A DNA stretch of 64,000 nt from Roseovarius bejariae (GTDB lineage Bacteria; Pseudomonadota; Alphaproteobacteria; Rhodobacterales; Rhodobacteraceae), in the NCBI RefSeq assembly GCF_009669325.1, contig NZ_SZWE01000002.1, positions 62,001-126,000 on the forward strand, read 5' to 3'. Under the pieces are notes generated by a model. That model worked only from the letters and a program-made list of their open reading frames with translations. It was not told the DNA's origin and made no database searches. Below are positions 9,986-18,602 of this stretch, in pieces. Within the stretch, counting starts at the first letter, position 1. Each line of letters begins with the position of its first letter. The position numbers and the translations under genes are program-made.

Positions 9986-10147
9986 TGTGTGCCTCCTGCT
10001 GATGGTCTTTGAACACACGAATCCCGTCATCGCGTGCCCTCTATCTATTCAGGTTTTAGAATGGTGGACGGGGCAGGGCAATGGACGAGTTTGACACAGA
10101 TCAAATAATTTTGTCGCACCCCCCGGCGCCGGGGGGTGGCCAAAAGA

Positions 10148-10175
10148 AAGGGGGCCGATCCGGGTCGGCCCCCTT
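10148..10175 (-). terminator. Intrinsic terminator of the cytochrome c gene
   Basis: An 11-bp stem (AAGGGGGCCGA / TCGGCCCCCTT) with a six-base loop, followed on the minus strand by TTTCTTTT. It lies 22 bases after the cytochrome c stop. Confidence 0.85.
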
Positions 10176-10197
10176 TTAACCCATTGAGGTAAATGGA

Positions 10198-10590
10198 TTA
10201 TTCCGAGAAAGTCGCCAAGTAGGCGGCCAGATCCTCGCCGCCTTTGCGCAGTTTGAAGGTCATTTTCGAGCGTCCGCCGATGAATTTCGACGGGTCGGTC
10301 ATGTATTCGACGATGTTTTCTTCGTCCCAGACGAGGCCCTCTTCGCCCTTGGCGGCGAGATCCTTGGAATAGCGGAAATCCTCGACCGACCCGGCGGTGC
10401 GCCCGATCACGCCATAGAGGTTGGGGCCGACGGGGCCGCCACGGACGATGGTTTCGCCATCGGGGGCCTGAATGCTGTGGCAGGCCTTGCACTGACGGAA
10501 GGCTTTTTCGCCCTTGGCGGCGTCGCCTTCGGCAAGCACGGGGGCCGCAAAGGCCAGAAGGGTCGCGGAAGCGGTCAGAAGCGTTTTCAT
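10198..10590 (-). CDS. cycA: Class I cytochrome c (c2 / c550-like), periplasmic
   Basis: 130 residues with a signal peptide cleaved near residue 20 (APVLA-EG). The heme-binding motif CKACH is at 34-38, and M110 in SKMTFKL is the probable sixth ligand. The GPNLYGVIGRTAGS segment after the heme site is typical of the mitochondrial-like cytochrome c2 group. Such proteins carry electrons between the bc1 complex and terminal oxidases, which fits the neighbouring ctaD. The ATG at 10590 is preceded by AAGAGG; the frame upstream has no signal peptide and is ignored. The symbol is a family-level assignment. Confidence 0.9.
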   Translation of the reverse strand: MKTLLTASATLLAFAAPVLAEGDAAKGEKAFRQCKACHSIQAPDGETIVRGGPVGPNLYGVIGRTAGSVEDFRYSKDLAAKGEEGLVWDEENIVEYMTDPSKFIGGRSKMTFKLRKGGEDLAAYLATFSE

Positions 10591-10784
10591 TGTGAACCTC
10601 TTGAATAGTGGGAGTGAACCGGATGGTCCTGTACTGCTGCGCGTTGGCGCGAATGAACCGTATGCTAGCGCGATGCGCAAGCGCGACTTTCGGGTGAATT
10701 GTCGCATCTGCGACTCAGGATTTGTTGGCATTGCCGAAAGGAGCGGCTTGCGCCGCGCAGATTTGAGCGCACTGCGTGCGCGGG

Positions 10785-10855
10785 AAAGGGGCGCTGCCCC
10801 TTGGTTGAAAATGGGATTTTCAACCTACCCCGGGGTATTGGGGCCAAGAAAAAGC
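10785..10855. repeat. REP-like intergenic element, copy 1
   Basis: Contains GGGGCGCTGCCCCT and then, about 35 bases later, CCCCGGGGTATTGGGGCCAAGA. A second, diverged copy is at 63112-63170 with the same two blocks. Elements of this shape recur between genes in Rhodobacteraceae genomes. The element follows the lipB stop and lies before the cytochrome c promoter region. The rest of 10591-10784 shows no gene. Confidence 0.55.
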
Positions 10856-10860
10856 GGGCT

Positions 10861-11514
10861 TCAGGAGCTTGGGAAGCTGTCCGGGAAGGTGCGTTTGAGG
10901 GCGACGTCGAGATCTTCCATGGTGACCGGCAGGCCGAGGTCGACGAGGCTGGTCACGCCGTGCTCGGAGATGCCGCAGGGGACGATGCCGGTGAAATGGT
11001 CGAGGTCGGGTTCGACGTTGATCGAGATGCCGTGGAAGGAGACCCATTTGCGCAGGCGGATACCGATGGCGGCGATCTTGTCCTCGGGGGTTTGGCCGGT
11101 GGCGGTGAGCGGTTTGTCGTCGCGCCGCACCCAGACGCCGACGCGGCCGTCGCGAATCTCGCCCGTGACGTTGAACTGGTCGAGCGTGGCGATGACCCAT
11201 GTTTCCAACTGTTTGACGAAGGCGCGGATATCGCGGCCCCGTTGGTTGAGGTCCAGCATGACGTAGATCACCCGTTGGCCCGGGCCGTGATATGTATATT
11301 GCCCGCCGCGTTTGGAAGGGTAGACGGGGAAGCGATCGGGGTCGGTCAGGTCGGCGGGGTTGGCCGATGTGCCCGCGGTATAGAGCGGCGGGTGTTCGAG
11401 AAGCCAGATGGCCTCGTCCGCGCGGCCCTCGGCGATGGCGGCGGCGCGGGTTTCCATGTGCTGGACGGCTGTTTCGTAGTCGGTGAGCCCGGGGGAGGTG
11501 ATCCATTCAACCAT
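10861..11514 (-). CDS. lipB: Octanoyl-[acyl-carrier-protein]:protein N-octanoyltransferase
   Basis: 217 residues. LipB moves octanoyl groups from ACP to lipoyl domains, the first step of endogenous lipoate synthesis. The nucleophile is C180 in [11 protein letters not shown], paired with K156 in [12 protein letters not shown]; the substrate pocket block [12 protein letters not shown] is at residues 69-80. All diagnostic motifs are intact and the length is normal. It is a single gene, facing away from the tRNA-Leu gene. Confidence 0.96.
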   Translation of the reverse strand: MVEWITSPGLTDYETAVQHMETRAAAIAEGRADEAIWLLEHPPLYTAGTSANPADLTDPDRFPVYPSKRGGQYTYHGPGQRVIYVMLDLNQRGRDIRAFVKQLETWVIATLDQFNVTGEIRDGRVGVWVRRDDKPLTATGQTPEDKIAAIGIRLRKWVSFHGISINVEPDLDHFTGIVPCGISEHGVTSLVDLGLPVTMEDLDVALKRTFPDSFPSS

Positions 11515-11675
11515 GGCCCGCGCTTTAACCCGAACCGGGGGCTTTGGGAAGGTGGCAACGACGTGCCGGAGGCGGGCGCAGGGGGAAAAAGTTTCGACTG
11601 GGTCAAAAACCCTGCGTTTTGCCCTTCACAAGGTGAAAGGATTTGCGTATACGCCGCCCACCTACCTGATCACGT

Positions 11676-11762
11676 GCGGTCGTGGCGGAATTGGTAGACG
11701 CGCAGCGTTGAGGTCGCTGTGGGGTAACACCCGTGGAAGTTCGAGTCTTCTCGACCGCACCA
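11676..11762 (+). tRNA. tRNA-Leu (anticodon GAG)
   Basis: 87 bases including an encoded CCA. The acceptor stem is GCGGTCG / CGACCGC; the anticodon arm is CAGCG-TTGAGGT-CGCTG giving GAG; a long variable arm (type II tRNA) and a TTCGAGT T-loop are present. It reads leucine codons CUC and CUU. Confidence 0.95.
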
Positions 11763-11829
11763 ATCTTTCCTGACATTCGATGATATTGTGCTGTCATGGC
11801 GGGCTTTGTCGTGGCCACGGGGCCCCGCG

Positions 11830-12900
11830 TCAGAGGAGGACGATGTGGTTGTCCCAGGCGCAGGGCAGGCGATTGAGGGCGGTTGTGCCCTCTGGGCTGA
11901 TGGCGAGCAGGCCGCCCAGCCCGTCGCTGGCGAGGTAGCCGCCCGTCAAGGGGGCGAGGCCGCAGACATCCGGGCGAGAGACCGGGCCGAGGAAGGCGCC
12001 GCTGTCGGAAAAGCGGTGCAGGCGACCGCCGCGCGGCGAGGTGATGGCGAGTTCATCCCCCGGGCCGCTGAAGGCGATGCTGCCGGCATAATCCTGCATG
12101 GCCAGTTCATCGGCCAGAGGGGCCGGGGCGAGACCCGGGGCGTTGCCCCGGCGGTGCAGGCCCAGAAGGGGCGGGGCGGTGCCGGTTTCACCCTGCCATT
12201 GCATGGCAAAGCCCACCAGCCCATCGGCGCGCACCGCGAGGTGGCGGATGGAGTTTTTCCAAAGCTCGGGATCAAGTTCGACTTGGTCGAGGATCGCGCC
12301 GCCCAGGGTCAGATAGGTCAGGTTGGGCCGCATCGTCGGGATATTGAGCTTGCGGCGGTCGGCTGGGTCGGTGGCGATGCCGCCATTGGCGACGACGAGG
12401 GTTTGCCCGTCGGGCATGAGGCGCAGGTCGTGCGGGCCGAGGCCTGCGGTGGGTCTCTCGCCGATGCGGGTATAGCCCGCCTCGACATCCCAAAGGCCGA
12501 TCCGGCCCTCGCTGGTCTCGCCCGTCTGTTCGCTGGTCACGAGCAGGGCGCCGTTTTCGGCAAAGACGCCGTGGCCGTTGAAATGCTGCCCATCGGGGGG
12601 CGAGAGACGGTGCAGGACCGCGCCGCTGGTACAGTCGATGACAAGGGCGAAGGTGCCGGGGCGGCGGGCGAAGGCGACGGCCTCGGCGCGGTGGGGGTGG
12701 CCTGCGCCCGCGTGGCCGCGGGCGGGCAGGGGAACGCGGAAGGTGACCGTGCCGTTGCGATCGAGGCCGTAGAGCGCGAAGGTGCCATCGGGGTCGCGGG
12801 CGGCGGCGAGGTAGGAGGGGTCGCCCACGGCGGCCCAGCCGAGCCGCGGGGCCGCGCCCATGGCGAGAAGAGATGCGAGAAAACCGCGGCGTGTTGTCAT
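11830..12900 (-). CDS. DUF1513 protein, Tat-exported, of the imelysin cluster
   Basis: 356 residues. The N-terminus MTTRRGFLASLLAMGAAPRL has a twin-arginine motif (TRRGFLAS), so it is probably exported folded. The body is rich in repeated strands with HFNGHGVF, GRIGLWDV and GLGPHDLRLMPDG, as in beta-propeller-like DUF1513 proteins. The family is found almost only with imelysin and di-heme oxidoreductase genes, as here: it is the last gene after the 12905, 13888 and 15492 genes. Its biochemical role is unknown; the context points to periplasmic iron handling. Confidence 0.85.
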   Translation of the reverse strand: MTTRRGFLASLLAMGAAPRLGWAAVGDPSYLAAARDPDGTFALYGLDRNGTVTFRVPLPARGHAGAGHPHRAEAVAFARRPGTFALVIDCTSGAVLHRLSPPDGQHFNGHGVFAENGALLVTSEQTGETSEGRIGLWDVEAGYTRIGERPTAGLGPHDLRLMPDGQTLVVANGGIATDPADRRKLNIPTMRPNLTYLTLGGAILDQVELDPELWKNSIRHLAVRADGLVGFAMQWQGETGTAPPLLGLHRRGNAPGLAPAPLADELAMQDYAGSIAFSGPGDELAITSPRGGRLHRFSDSGAFLGPVSRPDVCGLAPLTGGYLASDGLGGLLAISPEGTTALNRLPCAWDNHIVLL

Positions 12901-12904
12901 GGTT

Positions 12905-13891
12905 TCAGTCCCCGTCCTGCGAGTTGAACCCCGGCGCGATGCCGAGCCGGGCGCCGATTTCGACCTGGATCGCCTCGTTCAGGCTGTGCACGGCCTGTTG
13001 CAGGACCTCGACGCGCAGGCGGGCCTGTGGATCGGTCACGTCCTGAAAGGCGGGGTCGGAGATATGCGAGGCGGCCTCGTGCAGTTTTGCCATGGCCGCG
13101 TCGGTTTCTGGCAGGTCCCAGTCGGCGAGGGCCGTGGCGAGGCCGTGGGCGGCCTCGGCGGCCATCACCGCGTTGCGCAGGCTTCGGCCCGACCGGCGCG
13201 CCTCGGCGCGGGCGGGACGGGGGCGTTCGAAGCTGCCCATGGGGCGGCCAAGGCGTTGATTGGCGGTGAAATCGAGGCTTGAGAGGATCTGGGTATAGAG
13301 GGCGCGGAGGGCCTCGTTCTCTGACAGGTAGGTGTTGTTGCCGGGCTGTCCGGCGCTGCGCAGGGTGCCGGCGTAGCTGTTGCGCCATGCGCGTGCGAGG
13401 GCGTGGGCCTGTGCGTCGAGGTCGGCGGCGATGGTGGTGACGAGGGTGCAGGTATAGCTGCCTTGCCTGTAATCCGCGAGGTCCGGGTCGAAGAGGAGCC
13501 GTTCGAGGGCGAGAAGCCCACGCGCGGCGATGGACACTTCGGCGTAGGCTTCGGCATCTTGCGCCACCGGGTCTTTCTCGGCGATGAGGCGGGCCAGGGT
13601 GCGCCCGGTGAAGCCGCGCGAATCCGGCCAGAAGGCGACGGAAAGCGCGCCGGTTTCCGAGGGGCCGAGCCGCAGGTCGGCCACGGGCATCCATGCGTCG
13701 TAGGTTGCCTGATAGGCCGGGCGCAGGGCCTTGGCGCGGCAGGTTTTCGTGGCCTGCGTGGAGAGTGCTTGGGTGGTTTTGGCGAAGTTATCGAAACCCG
13801 GCAGGATGTATTGGTCCAGCGTGTCATCGACCCCTGCGAGGGCCGTGGTCGCGAGGGCGCATGTTACGGCGAGGGGGGCGAGAAATTTCAT
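12905..13891 (-). CDS. Imelysin-family periplasmic protein
   Basis: 328 residues with a signal peptide (MKFLAPLAVTCALATTALA). The body fits the imelysin (peptidase M75-like) helical bundle: DNFAKTTQAL, YDAWMPVADLRLGP and ARGLLALERLLFD, where the last replaces the GxHxxE site seen in its paralogue. The start overlaps the stop of the di-heme oxidoreductase gene by four bases, so it is the third gene of a tight operon. Imelysin proteins are iron-regulated and bind metal; peptidase activity has not been convincing in the family. Confidence 0.87.
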   Translation of the reverse strand: MKFLAPLAVTCALATTALAGVDDTLDQYILPGFDNFAKTTQALSTQATKTCRAKALRPAYQATYDAWMPVADLRLGPSETGALSVAFWPDSRGFTGRTLARLIAEKDPVAQDAEAYAEVSIAARGLLALERLLFDPDLADYRQGSYTCTLVTTIAADLDAQAHALARAWRNSYAGTLRSAGQPGNNTYLSENEALRALYTQILSSLDFTANQRLGRPMGSFERPRPARAEARRSGRSLRNAVMAAEAAHGLATALADWDLPETDAAMAKLHEAASHISDPAFQDVTDPQARLRVEVLQQAVHSLNEAIQVEIGARLGIAPGFNSQDGD

Positions 13892-15444
13892 AGGCTCTCC
13901 AGGTAGCGAATCAGGGCGGTGCGGTCGTCGGGGGGCATGTTCACAACGGTATCCCGCGCCGTTTGTGCCTCGCCACCGTGCCACAGGATGGCTTCGAGAA
14001 GCGAGCGGGCGCGACCGTCGTGCAGGAAATAGCTGTGGCCCGAGACGGTTTCGGTCAGGCCGATGCCCCAGAGCGGGGCGGTGCGCCATTCGCGCCCCGA
14101 GGCGCGGCCCTCGGGGCGGTTGTCGGCCAGGCCCGGCCCCATATCGTGCAGCAGAAGGTCGGTATAGGGCCAGATCAGCTGGAAGCTGGCCGGGTTGCCC
14201 TGTTCCAGCCGGTGGGTCACGTAATTGGCGCGGTGACAGGCGACGCAGCCGGTCTCGAAGAACACTTCGCGCCCGTGCAGCACCTGCGGGTCGTCCACGT
14301 TGCGGCGGGCGGGCACGCCCAGTGTGCGGCTGTAGAAGGTAACGAGGTCAAGGCCGGTCTGGTCGATCTCGAGCCCGTCCTGCTTGGGGTTGCCGCCGTG
14401 CAGGGCGGCGGTGCAATCGGTTTGCGCATCGGTGCATTCGCCCGCGCCTGCGGTGTGGATCGGGTTCGAGATGCCGATGTCCCCGGCGAAGGCGCTGGCG
14501 GTTTGTTCCAGAATTGTCGGGTTGCCCGCCTTGTGGCCGAAGCGGCCCAGCATGGGCCGGTCGTAGACGTCGGAGAGAACGATTTGCGGGGAGCCGGAAA
14601 TGCCATCGCCGTCGGTGTCCTGCGGGTCGGCCCATGCGAGGATGTCCTGCGCCGGGATCGACTCAAGCAGGCCCATGCCGATCATCTGCGGGGCCACGCG
14701 CGGGGAAAGCATGGCCCCGGGGTGCAGCGGGCCATAGCCGAGGTCGGTGGCCTTGTAGGTTGGTTGGCGCAGGGTTGCGTGTTCGCCGCCCGAAAGGGGC
14801 ACCTCGAATTCGTCGTAGGTGATCTGCATCCGTGCCTCGGGGGCGTGGCCGGGCAGGCTGAAGTCCTGAATCTGGGTGCCGTAGGTGGGGTCGGGGGCCG
14901 TGGGGTGTGTGCCCGCGATGTAGGTTTCGATCTCGGCGCTGTCGGAGGCCGGGATCGAAACGCGGAGGAACATGGAGACGGCGGAGTCTTCGGAGCCTTC
15001 GGGGGGATGGCCGCGCCCGTCCTTGAGGTGGCAGCGTTGGCAGGACCGCGCGTTGTAAAGCGGGCCGAGCCCATCTGAGGCGATGGTCGAGGCCGGGGGC
15101 GAGACCCAGAGGCGCTTGAACATCCCGTTGCCGACCTTGAAATCAAGCTCCTGTTCAAAAGACAGGTTGGCGGCGGGTTGCGAGAAGGCATCGGCGGTTT
15201 GCCGGGCGCGCACGGTTTGCGCGCCGCCGCTGTTTTCCTCGAAGGTCCAGGGCGCGGAGAAATCCGTGGGCGGCGCGGTGACCTTGGCGATGCGGTCGCG
15301 CTCGGCCCCGGTGCGCGGGATCACGTTGAGGTGGATGTCTTTCAGCCCGGCCCAAGGCACGGAGTTGTCCTCTTGTGCCGTGGCGGGGCAGGTGAGGGAC
15401 AGGGCCGCGACGAGCGGCAGGGTGAAACGGGAAATGGAGCGCAT
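13888..15444 (-). CDS. Di-heme c-type oxidoreductase (DHOR, DUF1111 family)
   Basis: 518 residues with a signal peptide ending at ATAQ (residue 24). Two heme c motifs are visible: CQRCH at 135-139 and CVACH at 400-404. The GPLYNARSCQRCHLKDGRGHPP block and the GRFGHKAGNPT block are family hallmarks. Relatives are annotated as thiol-oxidoreductase-like or putative peroxidases; the substrate is not established. It sits between two imelysin genes, a combination conserved in several proteobacteria, and may change the redox state of iron for the cluster. That role is inference. Confidence 0.88.
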   Translation of the reverse strand: MRSISRFTLPLVAALSLTCPATAQEDNSVPWAGLKDIHLNVIPRTGAERDRIAKVTAPPTDFSAPWTFEENSGGAQTVRARQTADAFSQPAANLSFEQELDFKVGNGMFKRLWVSPPASTIASDGLGPLYNARSCQRCHLKDGRGHPPEGSEDSAVSMFLRVSIPASDSAEIETYIAGTHPTAPDPTYGTQIQDFSLPGHAPEARMQITYDEFEVPLSGGEHATLRQPTYKATDLGYGPLHPGAMLSPRVAPQMIGMGLLESIPAQDILAWADPQDTDGDGISGSPQIVLSDVYDRPMLGRFGHKAGNPTILEQTASAFAGDIGISNPIHTAGAGECTDAQTDCTAALHGGNPKQDGLEIDQTGLDLVTFYSRTLGVPARRNVDDPQVLHGREVFFETGCVACHRANYVTHRLEQGNPASFQLIWPYTDLLLHDMGPGLADNRPEGRASGREWRTAPLWGIGLTETVSGHSYFLHDGRARSLLEAILWHGGEAQTARDTVVNMPPDDRTALIRYLESL

Positions 15445-15491
15445 GTCGGCCTCATGACGGGAGGCGCGCGATGGCGCCTCCCCATGGTGTC

Positions 15492-16754
15492 TTATTGGAA
15501 GACGGCGGAGGGGTTATCGAGGCTGTCGGAGCCTTCGAAGGCAATCTGATCGAGGTTCAGTTCGGTCACGACGCGTTCGATCGAGCGGGTCTGGTCGATC
15601 AGGCCGTTGACCCCGCCCATGATCAGGGCCTCGCCCGCATCGTTGCCGCGTGCCAGCATCTCGTCATAGGCGAACCCGGCCTCGGCGGCGGATTTGATCC
15701 GGCCAAGCGCCATCATGGTGCCGGACAGCTTTGCCTTCATCTCGGCGTCGAGGCCGGGGTTTTCGGCGGCCACCAGATCGCTGAGCGAGGGGCCGGAGAT
15801 GACCGTGCCGTCGGTGCGCACGTATTCGCCCAGGTAAACATTCTGGATGCCGAGGCCATCGTAGTAGTGGCTGTTGTGCGTGTTGTCCGAGAAACAATCG
15901 TGCTCTTCTTCGGGGTCGTTGAGCATCAGGCCGAGGCGCATCCGTTCGCCGGCCTGCTCCCCGTAGGAGAGCGAGCCCATGCCGGTGAGGATCGCCGAAA
16001 GCCCGGCCTGTTCGTTATCCAGCAGCGCGGTGCGGGCCTCGCCGTCCTCGGCCCAGGCATTGGCCATCCATTCGAGATCGGTGACCAGCAGCTCCGTCGC
16101 GGCGGCAAGGTAGTCGGCCCGGCGGTCGCAGTTGCCGTTGGTGCAGGCCGTGCCCTGTGCGTAGTCGGTCCAGGGGCGGTTGCCTGCGCCGTCGTCGTGG
16201 CCGTTGAGATCCTGCCCCCAGAGCAGGAACTCGATGGCGTGATAGCCGGTGGCGACATTGGCCTCGATCCCGTCGGCCTCGTGCAGTTCGTTTTCCAGAA
16301 GGGCCGGGGTGATGTCGGAGGCGTCGATGGTGTCGCCGGACAGGGTGAATTCGGGGTTGGCGATGACGTTGAGCGCGGCCAGTTGGTTTTCATCCGTCGG
16401 CCCGCCGTAGGCCCCGTCGACATAGTCGATCAGGCCTTCGTCCAGCGGCCATGCGTTTACCTTGCCTTCCCAGTCGTCGACGATGGGATTGCCGAAACGG
16501 TAGACCTCGGTCTGCTGGTAGGGAACGCGGGATTCGAGCCATGCGGCGCGGGCGGCCTGAAGCGCCTCGGGCGAGGGGGCTTCGATGAGGGTGGTCACGG
16601 CCGTGTCGAGGGCGCGGGCGGCGATCAGGCTGTCCTCGTATTTCGCGGCGGCGATGTTGGCGTAGGTGTCGAGCACATCGGCGGCGGACTGGGCCTGTGC
16701 GGCCCCGGCGAGTCCGCAGGTGAGCGCGGTTGTGGCCAAGAGCATACGGGTCAT
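15492..16754 (-). CDS. irpA: IrpA-type imelysin, iron-regulated periplasmic protein
   Basis: 420 residues with a signal peptide (cut near AAQAQ). The GxHxxE signature is intact in TGYHAIEFLLWG, H172 and E175, and a second histidine-rich segment HDCFSDNTHNSHYYDG follows. That is the pattern of IrpA, first described as an iron-regulated protein in cyanobacteria. It heads an operon continuing with the di-heme oxidoreductase, a second imelysin and DUF1513. AGGAAGG precedes the ATG. A 29-bp inverted repeat about 95 bp upstream is a probable iron-responsive operator. Confidence 0.9.
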   Translation of the reverse strand: MTRMLLATTALTCGLAGAAQAQSAADVLDTYANIAAAKYEDSLIAARALDTAVTTLIEAPSPEALQAARAAWLESRVPYQQTEVYRFGNPIVDDWEGKVNAWPLDEGLIDYVDGAYGGPTDENQLAALNVIANPEFTLSGDTIDASDITPALLENELHEADGIEANVATGYHAIEFLLWGQDLNGHDDGAGNRPWTDYAQGTACTNGNCDRRADYLAAATELLVTDLEWMANAWAEDGEARTALLDNEQAGLSAILTGMGSLSYGEQAGERMRLGLMLNDPEEEHDCFSDNTHNSHYYDGLGIQNVYLGEYVRTDGTVISGPSLSDLVAAENPGLDAEMKAKLSGTMMALGRIKSAAEAGFAYDEMLARGNDAGEALIMGGVNGLIDQTRSIERVVTELNLDQIAFEGSDSLDNPSAVFQ

Positions 16755-16819
16755 GTCGTTTCCTTCCTGCTGGCATGGGATTCAAGCGCCATGCGGCTGT
16801 GCATGGCGAGGTTTCGCGT

Positions 16820-16877
16820 GAATACCTGACTGAAATGCTCATGAAATTCAATACCCGATTTAAAAAATCAGGTATTG
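16820..16877. promoter_or_regulatory. Palindromic operator upstream of irpA
   Basis: Positions 16849-16877 form an inverted repeat, CAATACCCGATTT and AAATCAGGTATTG around AAA, with one mismatch in 13 bp. A further half-site AATACCTGA is at 16821. The same half-site, CAATACCTGAT, appears at 19773 upstream of the exbB operon. This recurrence at the promoters of two iron-uptake units suggests a common regulator. It lies just after the tonB stop, but the stem is AT-rich with no T tract, so a terminator is less likely. Confidence 0.6.
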
Positions 16878-16882
16878 TGGAA

Positions 16883-17842
16883 TCAACGGCCCTTGATCTG
16901 GATCGAGAAGCGGCGCTGTGCCCCGCGCGGTGGTTTGGGGAAGGGGCCTGCCCTTTGGACGAGGCGCAGGGCGGCGCGGTCGAGCGAGGACGACCCGGAA
17001 CTGCGCGCCAGCGAGACCGAGGTAAGCCGTCCGTTGCCGCCGATCGAGAAGGCGACGACGGCGGCGCCGCGCGCATTGACCCGTGGTTTGCCAGCGCGTG
17101 ACAGTTTGCGCATGACCAGGCCGGGGTAGTTGCTGGCCGCGGCGTTGCCGGTTTCTTTTTGGTTGCCGCCGCTGCCGCTTTGGCGGGCGGTGGCCTTGGT
17201 CTTGCCCGTGGCCTCACCGGCGCGGGCGTTGCGGGTGGCGTTGCCCTGTTCGGCGGGTTTGGCCTTGGGTTTGGCGGTCTTTTTCTGGGGTTTGCGTTTG
17301 GGTTCCGGCGTGGGGCGCTGTTTGTGGGCGGCCTCGAAGGCGGCGCTTCGGGTTTTGGGCCGGAGGGAGCGGGTGACGGCAGGTGTTTCCGGTTCGGCCC
17401 CGTCGATGCGTTGGGTGGGGGTGTCGGGGGTGGCTTGGTTCGGCCGTGGAGTGCTGGCCTGCTTTGTGGGCTCGGGGTTTTGTGGTGGTTCGGTTTTGGC
17501 CGGGGCGGCAGAAAGTGTGCCGTTCGGCGTCGCCGGGGGTGTGACTTGCGGTGTTTGCGCTTTTGCGGCCGCTTTGGCGGTTTGGGTCTTGGCGGGCTCG
17601 GCCCTTTGAGGCGTTATTTTCTCAGCTGTGGCGGGCGGAGCGCTTTGCGCGCTGGGCGTCTGTGCCTGTAGCGTGCCAGCGGCCAGATCCTTGAAGGCGC
17701 TGCCGAGGCGGACATCGGCGGTGGTGCCCGCGCCTTCGATTTCCGTTGTGTCAGTCGCGGTGAGGCCCATGACGAGGGCGCCATGGGCGACGATGGCCAC
17801 CGTCAGGGCCGCGGCCTTGGCGATACCGGAGGAGCGGATCAT
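16883..17842 (-). CDS. tonB: TonB energy-transducing protein
   Basis: 319 residues: an N-terminal anchor helix (AAALTVAIVAHGALVMGL), a long Ala/Pro/Lys/Gln-rich spacer across the periplasm (about residues 60-230), and a C-terminal TonB domain beginning at YPGLVMRKLSRAGKPR and ending with the AGPFPKPP block. It transmits proton-motive energy from ExbB/ExbD to outer membrane receptors such as those at 25639 and 28201. The ATG at 17842 overlaps the exbD stop by four bases; the frame extends further upstream but there it is only the shadow of exbD. Confidence 0.92.
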   Translation of the reverse strand: MIRSSGIAKAAALTVAIVAHGALVMGLTATDTTEIEGAGTTADVRLGSAFKDLAAGTLQAQTPSAQSAPPATAEKITPQRAEPAKTQTAKAAAKAQTPQVTPPATPNGTLSAAPAKTEPPQNPEPTKQASTPRPNQATPDTPTQRIDGAEPETPAVTRSLRPKTRSAAFEAAHKQRPTPEPKRKPQKKTAKPKAKPAEQGNATRNARAGEATGKTKATARQSGSGGNQKETGNAAASNYPGLVMRKLSRAGKPRVNARGAAVVAFSIGGNGRLTSVSLARSSGSSSLDRAALRLVQRAGPFPKPPRGAQRRFSIQIKGR

Positions 17843-18225
17843 GGCAGCCCCCGTTCGGTGACGATGACGACCTGCCCGGCCCCGGCTGTGCGCAGGGCGC
17901 GGCCAAGACGGACGAGGGTTTTGGCCGGCAGATCGCGATCGGGTACGAGGCGTACCTTGTCGCGCGCCTCTGGCGGCAGGGCGGTGAAGAAAGCCGTCGC
18001 ATCGGCCACTGGCGTGCCCCGGTGTGTCATGCGGCCATCGGCATGGACGACCAGCGCGTCGGCGGGGGCGTTGCCTTCGAGTTCCGTGGTCTTGACCAGG
18101 GACAGATCGGGGTCGAGCGGCACGGCGAGGGTGCCCGCCACCAGAAAGAAGATCAGCATCAGGAAGACGATGTTGATCAGCGCGATGGTGGGTTCGCGCC
18201 CCTGTTTTGCCGCCGCGCGCCTCAT
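17839..18225 (-). CDS. exbD: ExbD-family protein lacking the proton-channel aspartate
   Basis: 128 residues with a single N-terminal membrane helix and a periplasmic ExbD/TolR domain. In the helix, where ExbD normally reads IDV with the essential proton-carrying aspartate, this protein has ALINIVFLMLIFF: residue 18 is asparagine. Its neighbour at 18222 keeps the aspartate. It overlaps both tonB and the other exbD by four bases. Two ExbD copies per ExbB pentamer is the known stoichiometry, so an unequal pair is conceivable. The symbol is family-level. Confidence 0.88.
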   Translation of the reverse strand: MRRAAAKQGREPTIALINIVFLMLIFFLVAGTLAVPLDPDLSLVKTTELEGNAPADALVVHADGRMTHRGTPVADATAFFTALPPEARDKVRLVPDRDLPAKTLVRLGRALRTAGAGQVVIVTERGLP

Positions 18226-18602
18226 GTCGACTCCAGAACCGTGACGTGCAGGCCCTTGATGCCGCGCAGGGCGGCCAGAGCATCGGTGAGGCGTTGGGCG
18301 GTCACCGCGCCTTTCAGGGCGATGAGGACGGTCAGGGGGGCGTCATCCGCGCGGTATTGAACCAAGGCGTCGGGCAGGGTGGCGAGGTGCGCGGTGTTGC
18401 CGTTCAGTTGGAGGCTGTCCGGGGTGAGGGACAGAAAAACAGGCGCCTCCGGGCGGTCCGCGCCGCCTGCGCCAGCCGCGGCCAGTTCGACCTCGGAAAA
18501 GCGGGTGAAGGTGGAGGACAGCATGAAGAAGAGCAGCAACAGGAAGATGACATCGATCAGCGATGTCATCGAAAGCCTGCGTCTGCGGCGCAGTCTACGC
18601 AT
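18222..18602 (-). CDS. exbD: ExbD-family biopolymer transport protein with intact aspartate
   Basis: 126 residues. After an arginine-rich cytoplasmic start (MRRLRRRRRLSM) comes the membrane helix SLIDVIFLLLLFFMLSSTF, with D17 in the position of the essential proton-path aspartate of E. coli ExbD. The periplasmic domain follows to the end. The ATG at 18602 overlaps the exbB end by eight bases. It is the first of two exbD genes in the operon and probably the one that carries protons. Confidence 0.9.
   Translation of the reverse strand: MRRLRRRRRLSMTSLIDVIFLLLLFFMLSSTFTRFSEVELAAAGAGGADRPEAPVFLSLTPDSLQLNGNTAHLATLPDALVQYRADDAPLTVLIALKGAVTAQRLTDALAALRGIKGLHVTVLEST

Noticed and set aside
16849..16877. 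Rho-independent terminator for tonB
   Set aside because: The stem is AT-rich, has no T tract, and shares half-sites with another iron promoter.
16883..18283. A 466-residue TonB reading
   Set aside because: The first 146 residues overlap exbD in another frame; the anchor helix starts at the ATG at 17842.
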